Positions 52,105 through 61,521 of a stretch of DNA of 64,000 nucleotides are shown in pieces. The position numbers and the translations under genes were made by a program. The notes beneath the pieces are model-generated. The model had not been told where the DNA came from and did not search any database. It saw nothing but the letters and a program-made list of their open reading frames with translations. Location: the NCBI RefSeq assembly GCF_039545095.1, contig NZ_BAABRS010000003.1:124001-188000 (forward strand), read 5' to 3'. Numbering within the stretch: position 1 is the first letter of the stretch; every line of letters begins with the position of its first letter. The stretch comes from Fodinibius salicampi (lineage in GTDB: Bacteria > Bacteroidota > Rhodothermia > Balneolales > Balneolaceae).

Positions 52105-53178
52105 ATGTCAGATCAAAACTCAGCGCAGGAAAAAACAGAAGAACCCACCCAACGACGGATAGAAAAAGCCCGCGAGGAGGGGAACGTCAGTGTGAGTACG
52201 GAGATATCATCCGTAATGATCATGCTAGTTTCCACCATAACCTTTGTAGGGATGGGTGGACTTATGTATCACCATATGAAAACGATCTTCGAAAGCTTTT
52301 TCTGGAATGCCGGTATGCCTGTAAATAACCAGGAACAGGCTCTTATGTATCTGAATGTAGCTGGCAACCATGCCATCCAGCTTATGCTGCCATTATTTAT
52401 CGTACTCATTGTGACCGCTCTTGTTGTAAATCTTATCCAAACAAAGGGCGCTTTTTCCCTTAAGGCCATTCAACCCAAGGGAAGCAAAATTAATCCTGTT
52501 AACGGAATTAAGCGGGTCTTTTCAAAGCGTGGATTGGTAGAACTCGTAAAAGGACTCTTTAAGCTTTTCGTCATGGGTCTGATTGTCTATTTCACTATTG
52601 AAGCAAACATCAGTCATTTCGTCTCTTTCTCTATAATGCCTATAGAATATAGTCTCAGTGAATCGGGATCTCATATTCTTCTGTTTATTGGCAGAATTCT
52701 TGCAGCCCTACTTATTATGTCGATAGCTGATGCGGCATACCAGCAGTATCAACATAAGCAAGACCTGAAGATGTCGAAGCAGGAGGTAAAAGATGAACGC
52801 AAGCAAAGCGAAGGGGATCCTCAAATGAAGAGCAAACGTAAAGCGATGGGGATGTCCATGCGAAAAAAGCGTCTCGACCATGCTGTACTGGAATCGGATG
52901 TGGTGGTAACCAACCCAATCCACTACGCTATTGCTCTGCAGTACGATCCTGACGAAAGCAAAGCGCCCATTGTAATGGCCAAGGGGCAGCGATTAAGGGC
53001 CCAGAAGATAAAGAAATTGGCAAAAGAACTGGATATCCCCGTTGTGGAGAACAAGCCGGTGGCACAGGCACTTTTTGCCTCAGCTGACGTTGACGAGTAT
53101 ATCCCCGAAGATCTGTTTAGGGCCGTAGCCGAAATTCTAGCGTACGTTTATAAGCTCAAAAATAAACACAACATATAG
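52105..53178 (+). CDS. flhB: Flagellar export switch protein FlhB
   Basis: A 357-residue membrane component of the flagellar type III export gate. The N-terminus (EKTEEPTQRRIEKAREEGNV), four transmembrane segments (about 30-50, 90-110, 145-165, 190-215) and the cytoplasmic domain (GDPQMKSKRKAMGMSMRKKR, MAKGQRLRAQKIKKLAKELD) are complete. The autocleavage motif NPTH, which sets the change from hook to filament export, here reads NPIH in VVTNPIHYAIAL. The Thr is changed by one base. Cleavage occurs between Asn and Pro, so the change may slow it. Confidence 0.93.
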   Translation: MSDQNSAQEKTEEPTQRRIEKAREEGNVSVSTEISSVMIMLVSTITFVGMGGLMYHHMKTIFESFFWNAGMPVNNQEQALMYLNVAGNHAIQLMLPLFIVLIVTALVVNLIQTKGAFSLKAIQPKGSKINPVNGIKRVFSKRGLVELVKGLFKLFVMGLIVYFTIEANISHFVSFSIMPIEYSLSESGSHILLFIGRILAALLIMSIADAAYQQYQHKQDLKMSKQEVKDERKQSEGDPQMKSKRKAMGMSMRKKRLDHAVLESDVVVTNPIHYAIALQYDPDESKAPIVMAKGQRLRAQKIKKLAKELDIPVVENKPVAQALFASADVDEYIPEDLFRAVAEILAYVYKLKNKHNI

Positions 53179-53186
53179 CAATAAGA

Positions 53187-55289
53187 ATGGCATTTAACGA
53201 TATCAATACGACCATGCTTAAGGACCGGTTTTTACAGACCGATGTCCTCATTTCCTCCAGTATCATTGTTATTCTTCTGATAATGATTCTACCCTTTCCG
53301 GCAGGACTAATGGATTTTTTCCTGGCGCTTAACATTTCACTCTCTATTATTGTACTGCTGGTGGCTTTCTATACCCTTAAACCACTGGAGTTTGCTGTTT
53401 TCCCCGGGATGCTGCTTATTTTAACACTCTTTCGTCTTTCCCTTAATATCGGTACTACACGACTTATCTTAAGTGAAGGCTATGCGGGCTCGATTATCGA
53501 ATCCTTTGGCGGGTTTATCGTACAGGGAAACTATGTTATCGGGATTATTATTTTTGCAGTGCTTATCATTATTAACTTTGTGGTTATTACCAAAGGGGCT
53601 ACCCGAATTGCCGAAGTCGCCGCCCGTTTTACTCTTGATGCCATGCCGGGTAAACAAATGTCTATTGATGCTGATCTCAGTGCCGGACTTATAACGGATC
53701 AGGAAGCCAAAGAACGACGCGAGGAAATTGCACGGGAAGCTGACTTCTATGGAGCTATGGACGGAGCCAGTAAGTTCGTCCGTGGTGATGTTATTGCGGG
53801 ACTCCTGATCACATTCATAAATATTATTGGCGGACTTGTTATAGGGACCATGCAAAACGGGATGGATATCGGAGAAGCAGCCAGGGTTTATACCTTAATG
53901 ACTATTGGTGATGGCTTGGTTTCACAAATACCGGCTCTTCTCATTTCTACAGCGGCCGGAATTATTGTCTCTCGTGCTGCTTCAGAAGGCAACTTAAGTA
54001 AAGAGCTTACCTCTCAGCTGTTAGGCGATCCCAAAACACTGGTAATCGGTTCTTTCTTTATTTTCTTCCTCGGAGCTATGCCCGGTATGCCGGCACTGCC
54101 TTTCTGGGCCATGTCCGGACTTTTTCTCTACCTTGCCTATAAAAGAAATGCCGCGGAAGAACAGGAAAAAAGAGACGAGGTCAAGAAGCAAAACGAGCTG
54201 CCTGAGAAACAGGAAGACCGGGTTGAAGATTATCTGCTGCTCGACACTCTCGAACTCGAAATAGGATACAGCTTAATCTCTATGGTAGAAGAACAGCAGG
54301 GCGGTGACCTTTTAGATCGCATTACCTCACTAAGAAAACAGCTCGCAACCGAGCTGGGAATTATCATTCCTTCTGTAAGGGTACGCGACAATGTTCAGCT
54401 TGATGCAAACCACTATACGATTAAGATGCGAGGCATACAGCAGGGAGAGGGGGAATTACTTCCCGATTACCATCTGGCGCTGATACCTTCCGATTTCGAT
54501 GCTAATATTCAGGGAATTGAAACCAAAGATCCCACTTTCGGGATGGATGCCATCTGGGTAAGCGGAAAAAATAAATCTCAGGCGGAAAAATTTGGTCTTT
54601 CGGTCATTGAGGCCGGAGCAGTCATTACTACCCACCTTATGGAAGTACTGAAGAAAAATGCCCATAAGCTGATTGACCGGCAGATGGTGAAACGACTAAT
54701 TGACAATATCGAGGAACAATCTCCTGCGCTTATTGAAGAGCTCGTGCCCGATGGTATGCAATTAGGAGAAATACAGAAAGTACTAAAGCGCTTGTTGCGG
54801 GAACGTATTCCTATCAATAATCTTGTTACGATCCTGGAAACACTGGCTGACCATTGCCAGCAAACCAATAACACAGATGTGCTTACGGAATACTGCAGGG
54901 CCGCTCTGGCGGAAATCATTACTCAGAAATTTGTAAGTGAAGAGAACGAGGTGGTAGTGGTGATGATGGATTCCAATCTTGAATCCCGATTAATTGAGCA
55001 GGCCCAGCAGGGTAATCTTAACTCCAATACGTTGGGGCTAGATCCGGGTACGGTTGAGGTACTTTATAAAAACGCTTCCGAGATTTTTGAAAACATGATT
55101 CGCCAGGGATACGATCCCATTTTATTAACCTCCCCGGTATTGCGACATACCCTCTTTGAATTTTTGGCACCAATTTTGCCTGAAATAAATGTACTGTCGT
55201 ATAACGACATTAGTCAGGATGTACAGTTTAAAACATTTGACCGACTTAGTATACAACATGCTGAATTAAATGAACCTGCATCGGTATGA
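53187..55289 (+). CDS. flhA: Flagellar export gate protein FlhA
   Basis: A 700-residue type III export gate. The eight-helix membrane part includes LTLFRLSLNIGTTRLIL and the conserved FHIPEP-type cytoplasmic loop AARFTLDAMPGKQMSIDADL. The C-terminal cytoplasmic domain binds chaperone-substrate complexes such as FliS-flagellin. It starts 8 bp after flhB and its stop overlaps flhF by 4 bp. The length is normal. Confidence 0.95.
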   Translation: MAFNDINTTMLKDRFLQTDVLISSSIIVILLIMILPFPAGLMDFFLALNISLSIIVLLVAFYTLKPLEFAVFPGMLLILTLFRLSLNIGTTRLILSEGYAGSIIESFGGFIVQGNYVIGIIIFAVLIIINFVVITKGATRIAEVAARFTLDAMPGKQMSIDADLSAGLITDQEAKERREEIAREADFYGAMDGASKFVRGDVIAGLLITFINIIGGLVIGTMQNGMDIGEAARVYTLMTIGDGLVSQIPALLISTAAGIIVSRAASEGNLSKELTSQLLGDPKTLVIGSFFIFFLGAMPGMPALPFWAMSGLFLYLAYKRNAAEEQEKRDEVKKQNELPEKQEDRVEDYLLLDTLELEIGYSLISMVEEQQGGDLLDRITSLRKQLATELGIIIPSVRVRDNVQLDANHYTIKMRGIQQGEGELLPDYHLALIPSDFDANIQGIETKDPTFGMDAIWVSGKNKSQAEKFGLSVIEAGAVITTHLMEVLKKNAHKLIDRQMVKRLIDNIEEQSPALIEELVPDGMQLGEIQKVLKRLLRERIPINNLVTILETLADHCQQTNNTDVLTEYCRAALAEIITQKFVSEENEVVVVMMDSNLESRLIEQAQQGNLNSNTLGLDPGTVEVLYKNASEIFENMIRQGYDPILLTSPVLRHTLFEFLAPILPEINVLSYNDISQDVQFKTFDRLSIQHAELNEPASV

Positions 55290-56719
55290 TACTGAATAAA
55301 TTTTTAGATAAAACCATTGAAACAGCCAAGCAAAGTGCGCTGCAGATGTATGGCTATAATCTAACGGAATTAAAAAGCATCCTTCATGACAAGGGTGAAA
55401 GTGAGGATGGGGAAAGCAGAAACAACTTTTCTCAACAGGAGAAAAGCTACAAAAAATACCTCTCCACTGGTCAAAGAAAAAGGACTGGAGTTACCTTCGA
55501 GCGGTCCGCAACACCATCAGACTCAAAGAATAATACGAATGGAGATAAGAATAATATCGAATCTAAACTGACGGCGATTCGGAAATATGCCGCAGAACAA
55601 ACCGCCTCGAATGAGGAAGAAATAAGTCACTGGAAAGGAGATTCAGTTGAGGATAATGGGTCGCAAAAAGAAACTTCAAAATTAAAACAAAATACTCCTT
55701 CCAGCCAGCTTTACAGCAGGAAAGATATACGCCCACGGGCCCAAAAAACGGATGACAGGATATCAGCGATGAAGAGCAAGGATCACGGTGGTCCTTCCAG
55801 AACAGTAAGCTCAATAGACAGGGAACAATCCTCCTTCAACCACAAATCTAAACCTCAAAAAGAGGAGAATAAACGAAGCCTGCATCAGCGACTTGACCGA
55901 TTGGAATCCCTCATGCATCTGACTTTATCTTCCGATGATCTTAGCTATGCTTCTCATCCGGCTTTTCACAAGCTGCTTCACAAAGGAGTACCTAAGCGTT
56001 TAATTTCGAAATGGTTTCATATCATTTCCGAACAGGGCATTCATCCGAATAAACAGGAAGAACTTTTCCAGTCAAAGCTATCGTCCATTATTCAGGAAGC
56101 AATATCCGAAGTACATCCCGGTGATCCTAAAAAGCTGTTGCTTTTTACGGGGAGGTCGGGTTCGGGCAAAACCAGCTTAGTTATGAAACTAAGTCAAAAA
56201 ACCCACCTCTTTGGAGGGCAAGATATTGCAGTTGTATCGATTGTGCCTGATGATTATGCGAAAATGAATTACTATACCATTCTAGAACCTTTTTGCAGAG
56301 ATCATGGGATCCCCTATTATCGTCTGAAGGATGAGCAAGAACTTAATAGCTTATCCAATGAATGGAAGTCTTTTGACCATATTCTTATTGATACGCCTTC
56401 TATAGAGTTGATTGATGAGTTCTTTTTTAAACAGTTTGTAAATATCAAACAGAAGTTACAATCACTTTATGAAGCTGAAACACATTATTTGGTGAATACG
56501 GCTGTCAATGGAGTAGCTTTTAATGATCCTCTAGCCGTCCAGGTAAAAGCGGATAGCCTTGCTCTCACTCATATCGATCAATCGAATAGATGGGGAAAAA
56601 CAGTTCAGCTTCTTATACAATCAGATTATGGGCTGCGCTTTATCAATAGCAGTGAATCTTTAGAAGAAGGAATTGACATATTTAGACCTGAATTATTTGC
56701 CAAAAAGCTCCTCAATTAA
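55286..56719 (+). CDS. flhF: SRP-like GTPase FlhF, with a divergent P-loop
   Basis: A 477-residue protein that places and counts flagella. The N-terminal B domain is preceded by a long charged, low-complexity region (about 40-215). The GTPase part starts with LLLFTGRSGSGKTSLVMKLS (P-loop near 289). DHILIDTPSIELIDEF corresponds to the DTAGR-like G3 region but lacks the AGR, and LTHIDQSNRWG to the TKLD-like G4. The G3 and G4 changes suggest altered nucleotide turnover compared with Bacillus or Vibrio FlhF. It overlaps flhA by 4 bp. Confidence 0.85.
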   Translation: MILNKFLDKTIETAKQSALQMYGYNLTELKSILHDKGESEDGESRNNFSQQEKSYKKYLSTGQRKRTGVTFERSATPSDSKNNTNGDKNNIESKLTAIRKYAAEQTASNEEEISHWKGDSVEDNGSQKETSKLKQNTPSSQLYSRKDIRPRAQKTDDRISAMKSKDHGGPSRTVSSIDREQSSFNHKSKPQKEENKRSLHQRLDRLESLMHLTLSSDDLSYASHPAFHKLLHKGVPKRLISKWFHIISEQGIHPNKQEELFQSKLSSIIQEAISEVHPGDPKKLLLFTGRSGSGKTSLVMKLSQKTHLFGGQDIAVVSIVPDDYAKMNYYTILEPFCRDHGIPYYRLKDEQELNSLSNEWKSFDHILIDTPSIELIDEFFFKQFVNIKQKLQSLYEAETHYLVNTAVNGVAFNDPLAVQVKADSLALTHIDQSNRWGKTVQLLIQSDYGLRFINSSESLEEGIDIFRPELFAKKLLN

Positions 56720-56731
56720 AAAATTGTAGAC

Positions 56732-56866
56732 ATGCAAACACTTAAAAAAATAAACTTACAGGGAAACACGAGAATGCTATTTCTTGATGTGGGAGCTGGC
56801 TGTATAAACAAGCTGCGGATTTATGATCACAGTCGTTCGCTTGGCTACATTATGAACCATAATTAA
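56732..56866 (+). CDS. 44-residue small ORF where flhG is expected
   Basis: The frame ATG 56732 to TAA 56866 encodes MQTLKKINLQGNTRMLFLDV followed by GAGCINKLRIYDHS. MLFLDVGAG resembles the 'iliDtGAG' segment of the MinD-like ATPase FlhG. So this may be the stub of a deleted flhG, or an unrelated small protein. It lies 12 bp after flhF. Confidence 0.35.
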   Translation: MQTLKKINLQGNTRMLFLDVGAGCINKLRIYDHSRSLGYIMNHN

Positions 56867-56870
56867 ATTA

Positions 56871-57113
56871 TTGAATATTATGTTATTACGTTTAGTTTCG
56901 GTTATATCGCTTATACAGTTCTTATTACTGATGGTCTCCGGAGAGAGTATTAATATTGCTCTATACAGAAGCCTTCTCGTATTTTTAATTCTTTTCTCCC
57001 TTGTATACCTTTCAATTTTCCTTCTGAATATTATTCAGGATAGTAAGGCTGTATCCGGCAAATCGGCGACAGCGGAGGGAGGAAGTCAACCGCAGAACAA
57101 AAATGATAAATAA
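56871..57113 (+). CDS. Small two-helix membrane protein in the flhF-fliA interval
   Basis: An 80-residue protein with two hydrophobic helices (about 3-22 and 30-52) and a polar Ser/Gly/Lys/Gln-rich tail. No family is recognised. Its stop overlaps the fliA ATG by one base (TAATG), so it is translated with fliA. Position in the operon suggests a flagellar or regulatory role. Confidence 0.6.
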   Translation: MNIMLLRLVSVISLIQFLLLMVSGESINIALYRSLLVFLILFSLVYLSIFLLNIIQDSKAVSGKSATAEGGSQPQNKNDK

Positions 57114-57877
57114 TGATGGCTAATAAAACGCTTCAGGAACTTGCTGAATTGTACTGTGAGGATCCCACTAGTGGATTGCGCAATGCCATTATTAGCAAAT
57201 CCATGCCTTTAATTCGCAGTATTATTGGCAAAATAAATATTCCCGATCAACCTTTGACCCAGCAGGAAGATATTGAAAGTGCCGGAATAAGCGGACTACT
57301 GCAGGCCATGGATTCCTATGAGAGTGATCGAAATATTAAGTTCAATACTTTTGTTTATTATAGAATTCGGGGCAATATTATTGATTACCTTCGTAAAATT
57401 GATCAATTGCCCCGACAAAAACGCAAGGATTACGGCGAGGTTAAACAGATTATTCAGCAACTCTCCCAAGAGTTAGGCAGGGAGCCCTCAGATGAGGAGG
57501 TGGCACAGGAACTTGATATGGATCTTGGAAGCTACCGACAGCTTCTTTCAAACGTACAAACGCGCAATGCGCTTTCCCTCGACAACTCCCTCAATAACGA
57601 CGACTCCAATTCCTTTTATGAAATTCACGAGAATACCGATGTTGAATGGCCGGATCAAAATCTTGTAGATAAGGAACGGGCTGAAATTCTCAAGAAGAAG
57701 ATTGGCGAACTTAATGAAAAAAATCGCTTAATTCTTACTCTCTATTTTTATGAGGATATGACCATGAATGAAGTAGCGTTATTATTGGAATTATCGGAAG
57801 CAAGAATTTCCCAAATTATTGGCAAGCTTTTGATTCAACTAAAACATGAGCTGGCTGAAGAGAAGATCTTAAGCTGA
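57113..57877 (+). CDS. fliA: Flagellar sigma factor FliA (sigma-28)
   Basis: A 254-residue sigma-70-family factor that directs late flagellar genes. Region 2 contains YESDRNIKFNTFVYYRIRGN and IIDYLRKIDQLPRQKRKDYG. Region 3 reads LGREPSDEEVAQELDMDLGS, and region 4 RLILTLYFYEDMTMNEVALL with SEARISQIIGKLLIQLK. The length fits FliA. Its expected sites are seen in front of both flagellins and fliS. It is the last gene of the flhB-flhA-flhF operon. Confidence 0.95.
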   Translation: MMANKTLQELAELYCEDPTSGLRNAIISKSMPLIRSIIGKINIPDQPLTQQEDIESAGISGLLQAMDSYESDRNIKFNTFVYYRIRGNIIDYLRKIDQLPRQKRKDYGEVKQIIQQLSQELGREPSDEEVAQELDMDLGSYRQLLSNVQTRNALSLDNSLNNDDSNSFYEIHENTDVEWPDQNLVDKERAEILKKKIGELNEKNRLILTLYFYEDMTMNEVALLLELSEARISQIIGKLLIQLKHELAEEKILS

Positions 57878-58062
57878 TTAAGTTGAGTAGTTAGTGATTA
57901 AAATGGCTCATATTTTCCCCCTCTTCTATTCTTTTCCTATTCTCACTAAATAGTCACCTAGTCATTAGTATTGGATTTTAGCCTGTCACATTCCTATTTC
58001 CAGGTCCAGACCAGAAATCCATCATTAATATACATACATCTACCTCTCTCGTCTGCACCTAT

Positions 58063-58842
58063 TTAAGGCATTAAAATCCCTATAATTTCTATCAAATAGT
58101 CATATAGGTGTTGAAATATCCTGCTGAAGGCATCAGGCATATAAGGCAACAGCCAGGATAAGAGTACAAAACCCAACAAAAGCTTAATAGGAAGCGCAAT
58201 AAACAATATGTTCGCCTGGGGCATTACGCGTGCAAATATAGCCAGCGTCAAATCGAGCAGAAAGAGCACAATCAGAAATGGAGCGGCCAGCTGGACACCA
58301 ATAATAAATAGGTAGTTTGCTACTTCAAGCATAAAGGGTCCTGCATGCTGCAATTCTGCCTGGTTAATAGGTATCAACTCAAAGCTTTTGACCAATCCGC
58401 TTAAATAGATTTTATCTCCCTCCATGGCAAGAAAAACCAAGACAGCCAGCATGCTAAATAAGTTACCTACCACATCACTCTTCTGCTGCGTCATTGTATT
58501 TACAATCTGGGCAAAGCTCAACGTTATCTTGAGACTTATCAGCTGTCCCGCCATTTCAATACCTGCAAATATGAGCTGGCCCACCAATCCCAATGCAACG
58601 CCTACTAGGATTTCAAGTATGATAGCCGTAACTAAAAAGGGAAGCCCCGTTTCCAAGGGGATTAAAACACTATCTGCCGGAATGATAAAAGAAAGAATGA
58701 AACTGATTACTAGCGCAAAAAATAACTTTACCCGGGCCGGAAAAGCCGCAGAATTAAAGAAAGGAGCTGTCATCACCAAGCTGCTGACTCGTACAAAGAT
58801 CAGGAATGCCGCTAATATATATTCTGGCGTTAAAAGGGACAT
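58063..58842 (-). CDS. fliR: Flagellar export protein FliR
   Basis: A 259-residue export gate protein with about six transmembrane helices. Family stretches include FLIFVRVSSLVMTAPFFNSA-type N-terminus, LGLVGQLIFAGIEMAGQLIS and APFLIVLFLLDLTLAIFARV with MPQANIL. With FliP and FliQ it forms the secretion channel. It is the last gene in the window's reverse-strand motor and export operon, 43 bp after fliQ. Confidence 0.93.
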   Translation of the reverse strand: MSLLTPEYILAAFLIFVRVSSLVMTAPFFNSAAFPARVKLFFALVISFILSFIIPADSVLIPLETGLPFLVTAIILEILVGVALGLVGQLIFAGIEMAGQLISLKITLSFAQIVNTMTQQKSDVVGNLFSMLAVLVFLAMEGDKIYLSGLVKSFELIPINQAELQHAGPFMLEVANYLFIIGVQLAAPFLIVLFLLDLTLAIFARVMPQANILFIALPIKLLLGFVLLSWLLPYMPDAFSRIFQHLYDYLIEIIGILMP

Positions 58843-58885
58843 CCTGTCTTTATGCTTGCTGAAAAGTGACTATGATTGATTATAG

Positions 58886-59155
58886 CTAATTGGCGAGTTC
58901 AGGGATTATTTCAAATATGCTCTCCATAAATCCTACCGCATAATTCAGCATAAACCCAAACGAAAAGAAAAGAATAAGTGCAACAACTACCATCTTGGGC
59001 ACATAGCTGAGCGTCAATTCCTGAATGGAAGTAGCCGCCTGGAAAATGGCCACTGCCAGTCCTACAATAAGGGCCCCTATTAATGGCGGGGCAGAGAGTG
59101 TCACCACAGCCGTAAGCATTTCTTGCACCCAATGTAAAGCTGTTTCAATATTCAT
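58886..59155 (-). CDS. fliQ: Flagellar export protein FliQ
   Basis: An 89-residue protein with two transmembrane helices. PPLIGALIVGLAVAIFQAAT, SIQELTLSYVPKMVVVALIL is the family signature. It joins FliP and FliR in the helical export channel. It lies 15 bp after fliP. The length is standard. Confidence 0.93.
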   Translation of the reverse strand: MNIETALHWVQEMLTAVVTLSAPPLIGALIVGLAVAIFQAATSIQELTLSYVPKMVVVALILFFSFGFMLNYAVGFMESIFEIIPELAN

Positions 59156-59170
59156 AGATAACTCAACTTT

Positions 59171-59977
59171 TTAGTTAAAACTTTCCACCAGCGACTGCAC
59201 CAGCATATACCAGCCATCGGTAAGAACAAATATTAATATTTTAAAGGGCAGCGATACCAAGACCGGTGGCAAAAACATGATCCCCATAGATAACAAAACA
59301 GCCGAAACAACAATATCAACGACTACAAAGGGCAGATAGATCATAAAACCGATTTGGAAGGCTATGCGCAGCTCGCTCATTACAAAAGAGGGCACAACCA
59401 CGTAAAAGGGTACATCATCAACAGCAGCCACCGTTTCTACCTCTGCCATATCCATAAAGAAGAGCAAATCCTTCTCCCGGGTTTGTCGTACCATGAACTC
59501 TTTTAGGGGCAGCGAGGCCTCGCTCAGGGCTTCCATCTGTGTTATTTCATCATTCAGATACGGTTGAACGGCCTCTTCATTTACCGTTTCAAAAGTGGGC
59601 ATCATAATAAAAATGGTTAAGAAAAGAGCCAGCCCGATCAATACCTTATTAGGGGGCGACTGCTGGGTACCGAGCCCCATTCTCAGAAAAAAGAATACTA
59701 CTACAATACGGGTAAAACTGGTCATCATGGTTATAAATGCGGATCCAAACGAAAGAACCGTGACCAAAATTAGTGCCTGGATCGCAACCGACAGGTCTTC
59801 CACATCTCCTCCTAAATCGAGAGGAGAAGTCTGTATCAGAGCCGGAAAACTAAAAGCAGAAGGTATTGATATTGATACAGAATTAGCCAACAGGCTGGCC
59901 GGTAAAAAAAGTGAAAATAAAGCTATGGTAAGAGCAACCTTTCCCCAGGAATATTTATTCATATACTTCTGTATCAT
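59171..59977 (-). CDS. fliP: Flagellar export protein FliP
   Basis: A 268-residue export gate protein with a cleavable N-terminal signal. LILVTVLSFGSAFITMMTSF, TRIVVVFFFLRMGLGTQQSP and PNKVLIGLALFLTIFIMMPT match the FliP core. The C-terminal part reads AFQIGFMIYLPFVVVDIVVS. The ATG overlaps the fliO stop (ATGA). A second in-frame ATG at 59962 is possible. Confidence 0.94.
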   Translation of the reverse strand: MIQKYMNKYSWGKVALTIALFSLFLPASLLANSVSISIPSAFSFPALIQTSPLDLGGDVEDLSVAIQALILVTVLSFGSAFITMMTSFTRIVVVFFFLRMGLGTQQSPPNKVLIGLALFLTIFIMMPTFETVNEEAVQPYLNDEITQMEALSEASLPLKEFMVRQTREKDLLFFMDMAEVETVAAVDDVPFYVVVPSFVMSELRIAFQIGFMIYLPFVVVDIVVSAVLLSMGIMFLPPVLVSLPFKILIFVLTDGWYMLVQSLVESFN

Positions 59978-60537
59978 AATTTACTCCTGAAGAGCTTTGA
60001 AAAAGTATCAGAAGCTGTTTTTCCATGCTCCTTTTCCGATTCTTCCCATTCCTCGTTTGTATAACGATGCAGTAAATTTACCGAGCTGGAAGTCACTCCC
60101 AAAACCCAGACTTCTTTCTCATTATTCATTCTTATTATCTGTAGCTGTGCGCCTTCTCCCAATACCTGGTTGTCTACCTGCCGTCCTTTATTACTCCTAA
60201 CCGAACCTCCCCCTGACCGATCGGCCCAAAACCAAATAAGTCCTAAAATTACGACCAGTACAAAAAAGGTTAACAGTCCATTTGTAAAAAGGTTTGAGGA
60301 ATCATTATACCGGCTTACTTCAGTTGCTTCCGAACTTGAAGTATCTGATTTCACTGAAAGTGAATCGATCGCCTGTTCACTATTAAAAACCTGTCGGTTT
60401 CCGGTGTTCTCTGCATAATCGATTTGTGACAATGTAAACAGCCACATCAGTAACAGGACAACAGACAGCCCAATGACGATCTTTAAAACTTTTTTAGGGC
60501 TAATTGAAAGTGATGACAGTTTCTCTCTAAGATCCAT
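59974..60537 (-). CDS. fliO: FliO-like export assembly protein
   Basis: A 187-residue protein with an N-terminal transmembrane helix (about 20-38), a second one near 85-108, and a C-terminal FliO-type domain: DNQVLGEGAQLQIIRMNNEK, EVWVLGVTSSSVNLLHRY. FliO is a scaffold for the FliP ring. The gene lies between fliN and fliP, as usual, overlapping fliN by 11 bp. Two helices instead of one is unusual. Confidence 0.78.
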   Translation of the reverse strand: MDLREKLSSLSISPKKVLKIVIGLSVVLLLMWLFTLSQIDYAENTGNRQVFNSEQAIDSLSVKSDTSSSEATEVSRYNDSSNLFTNGLLTFFVLVVILGLIWFWADRSGGGSVRSNKGRQVDNQVLGEGAQLQIIRMNNEKEVWVLGVTSSSVNLLHRYTNEEWEESEKEHGKTASDTFSKLFRSKL

Positions 60538-61513
60538 TACTTATTTTAGCAAGACGTTTCTTTGTGGTTACCAAGCTTGAAATTCGAACTCCGAAATGTT
60601 CATCAATAACTACCACCTCGCCGAGAGCAATTCGATTGCCATTGACCAGTATATCAACCGGCTCACCGGCTAACTTTTCAAGCTCCACAACAGACCCTTT
60701 AGCCAACTGCAAGACCTTTCCTAGGGGCAATTCTATCCTCCCTAATTCTACTGAGACATCAAGCTCCACATCTTTCAGCAGATCCATACTGTGAGTCTCT
60801 CCATTTTCCTGCTCATCCTCCTCCGAAAATTCAGCAAACTCAATATGCCGTGCCGATATCACTTGCTCTTGTCTTGCTTCCTTGGGCGCTCCTTTTTCTT
60901 TACCAGATTCCAAAGAATCTTTTTCTGTTTCCACAATGGGGCTTATCCGTTCGGAAGTGGTATCCGTCTGCTCATCTACATCCTGAACTTCATCAGTTTC
61001 TTCTGGTTCAATCTTTGTAGCCGGATCTCCCAATAGAAACTCAGCTCGCACCTTATTATCGGCCAGTCCTTCTATTTCCAAATTAATCCAAAAATACTCA
61101 CTATGAGCCAGCTGCTCCTGCATCTCTGACTTAGACAGAACCTGAACTTTGGTGAGCTCCGGCTCTATTTCATTTTCCTTTAATTTTTTGAATACCACAT
61201 CAGATAGGTCGTCAGAAAACTCTTCTAACAACTCTATAGTTGTATCATTTTTCTCCTTTTCCTCGATGCCCAGCATAATACTCGAAAGCAATCCATACCA
61301 TTCCGGATCCAGTACTATGATAACATCAGCATCATGCACCTGATCCCGGGCATATAAGACAATATCTGTTTCTTTTAAATGCTCCAGCGCTGACTCATTT
61401 TCCGGACTATCAGAATTTGCAATTTCTATGTGCGTTTCCTCAAGCAATACCGAAGTTAAAAACTCCTCGATCGCAGGCAGGTATTGCTTAAATTCTTCTT
61501 TCACGTTTTCCAT
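60527..61513 (-). CDS. fliN: Motor switch protein FliN, long form (FliY-like)
   Basis: A 328-residue switch protein. The C-terminal ~80 residues are a FliN/SpoA domain: LDVSVELGRIELPLGKVLQL, AGEPVDILVNGNRIALGEVV, VVIDEHFGVRISSLV. The N-terminal ~165 residues look like a separate folded domain, possibly CheC/FliY-like, followed by an acidic low-complexity linker (about 170-245). A normal FliN is about 100-140 residues. A FliY-type N-domain could give an alternative CheY or CheY-P contact. It lies 8 bp after fliM. Confidence 0.85.
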   Translation of the reverse strand: MENVKEEFKQYLPAIEEFLTSVLLEETHIEIANSDSPENESALEHLKETDIVLYARDQVHDADVIIVLDPEWYGLLSSIMLGIEEKEKNDTTIELLEEFSDDLSDVVFKKLKENEIEPELTKVQVLSKSEMQEQLAHSEYFWINLEIEGLADNKVRAEFLLGDPATKIEPEETDEVQDVDEQTDTTSERISPIVETEKDSLESGKEKGAPKEARQEQVISARHIEFAEFSEEDEQENGETHSMDLLKDVELDVSVELGRIELPLGKVLQLAKGSVVELEKLAGEPVDILVNGNRIALGEVVVIDEHFGVRISSLVTTKKRLAKISNGS

Positions 61514-61521
61514 AATTCAGT

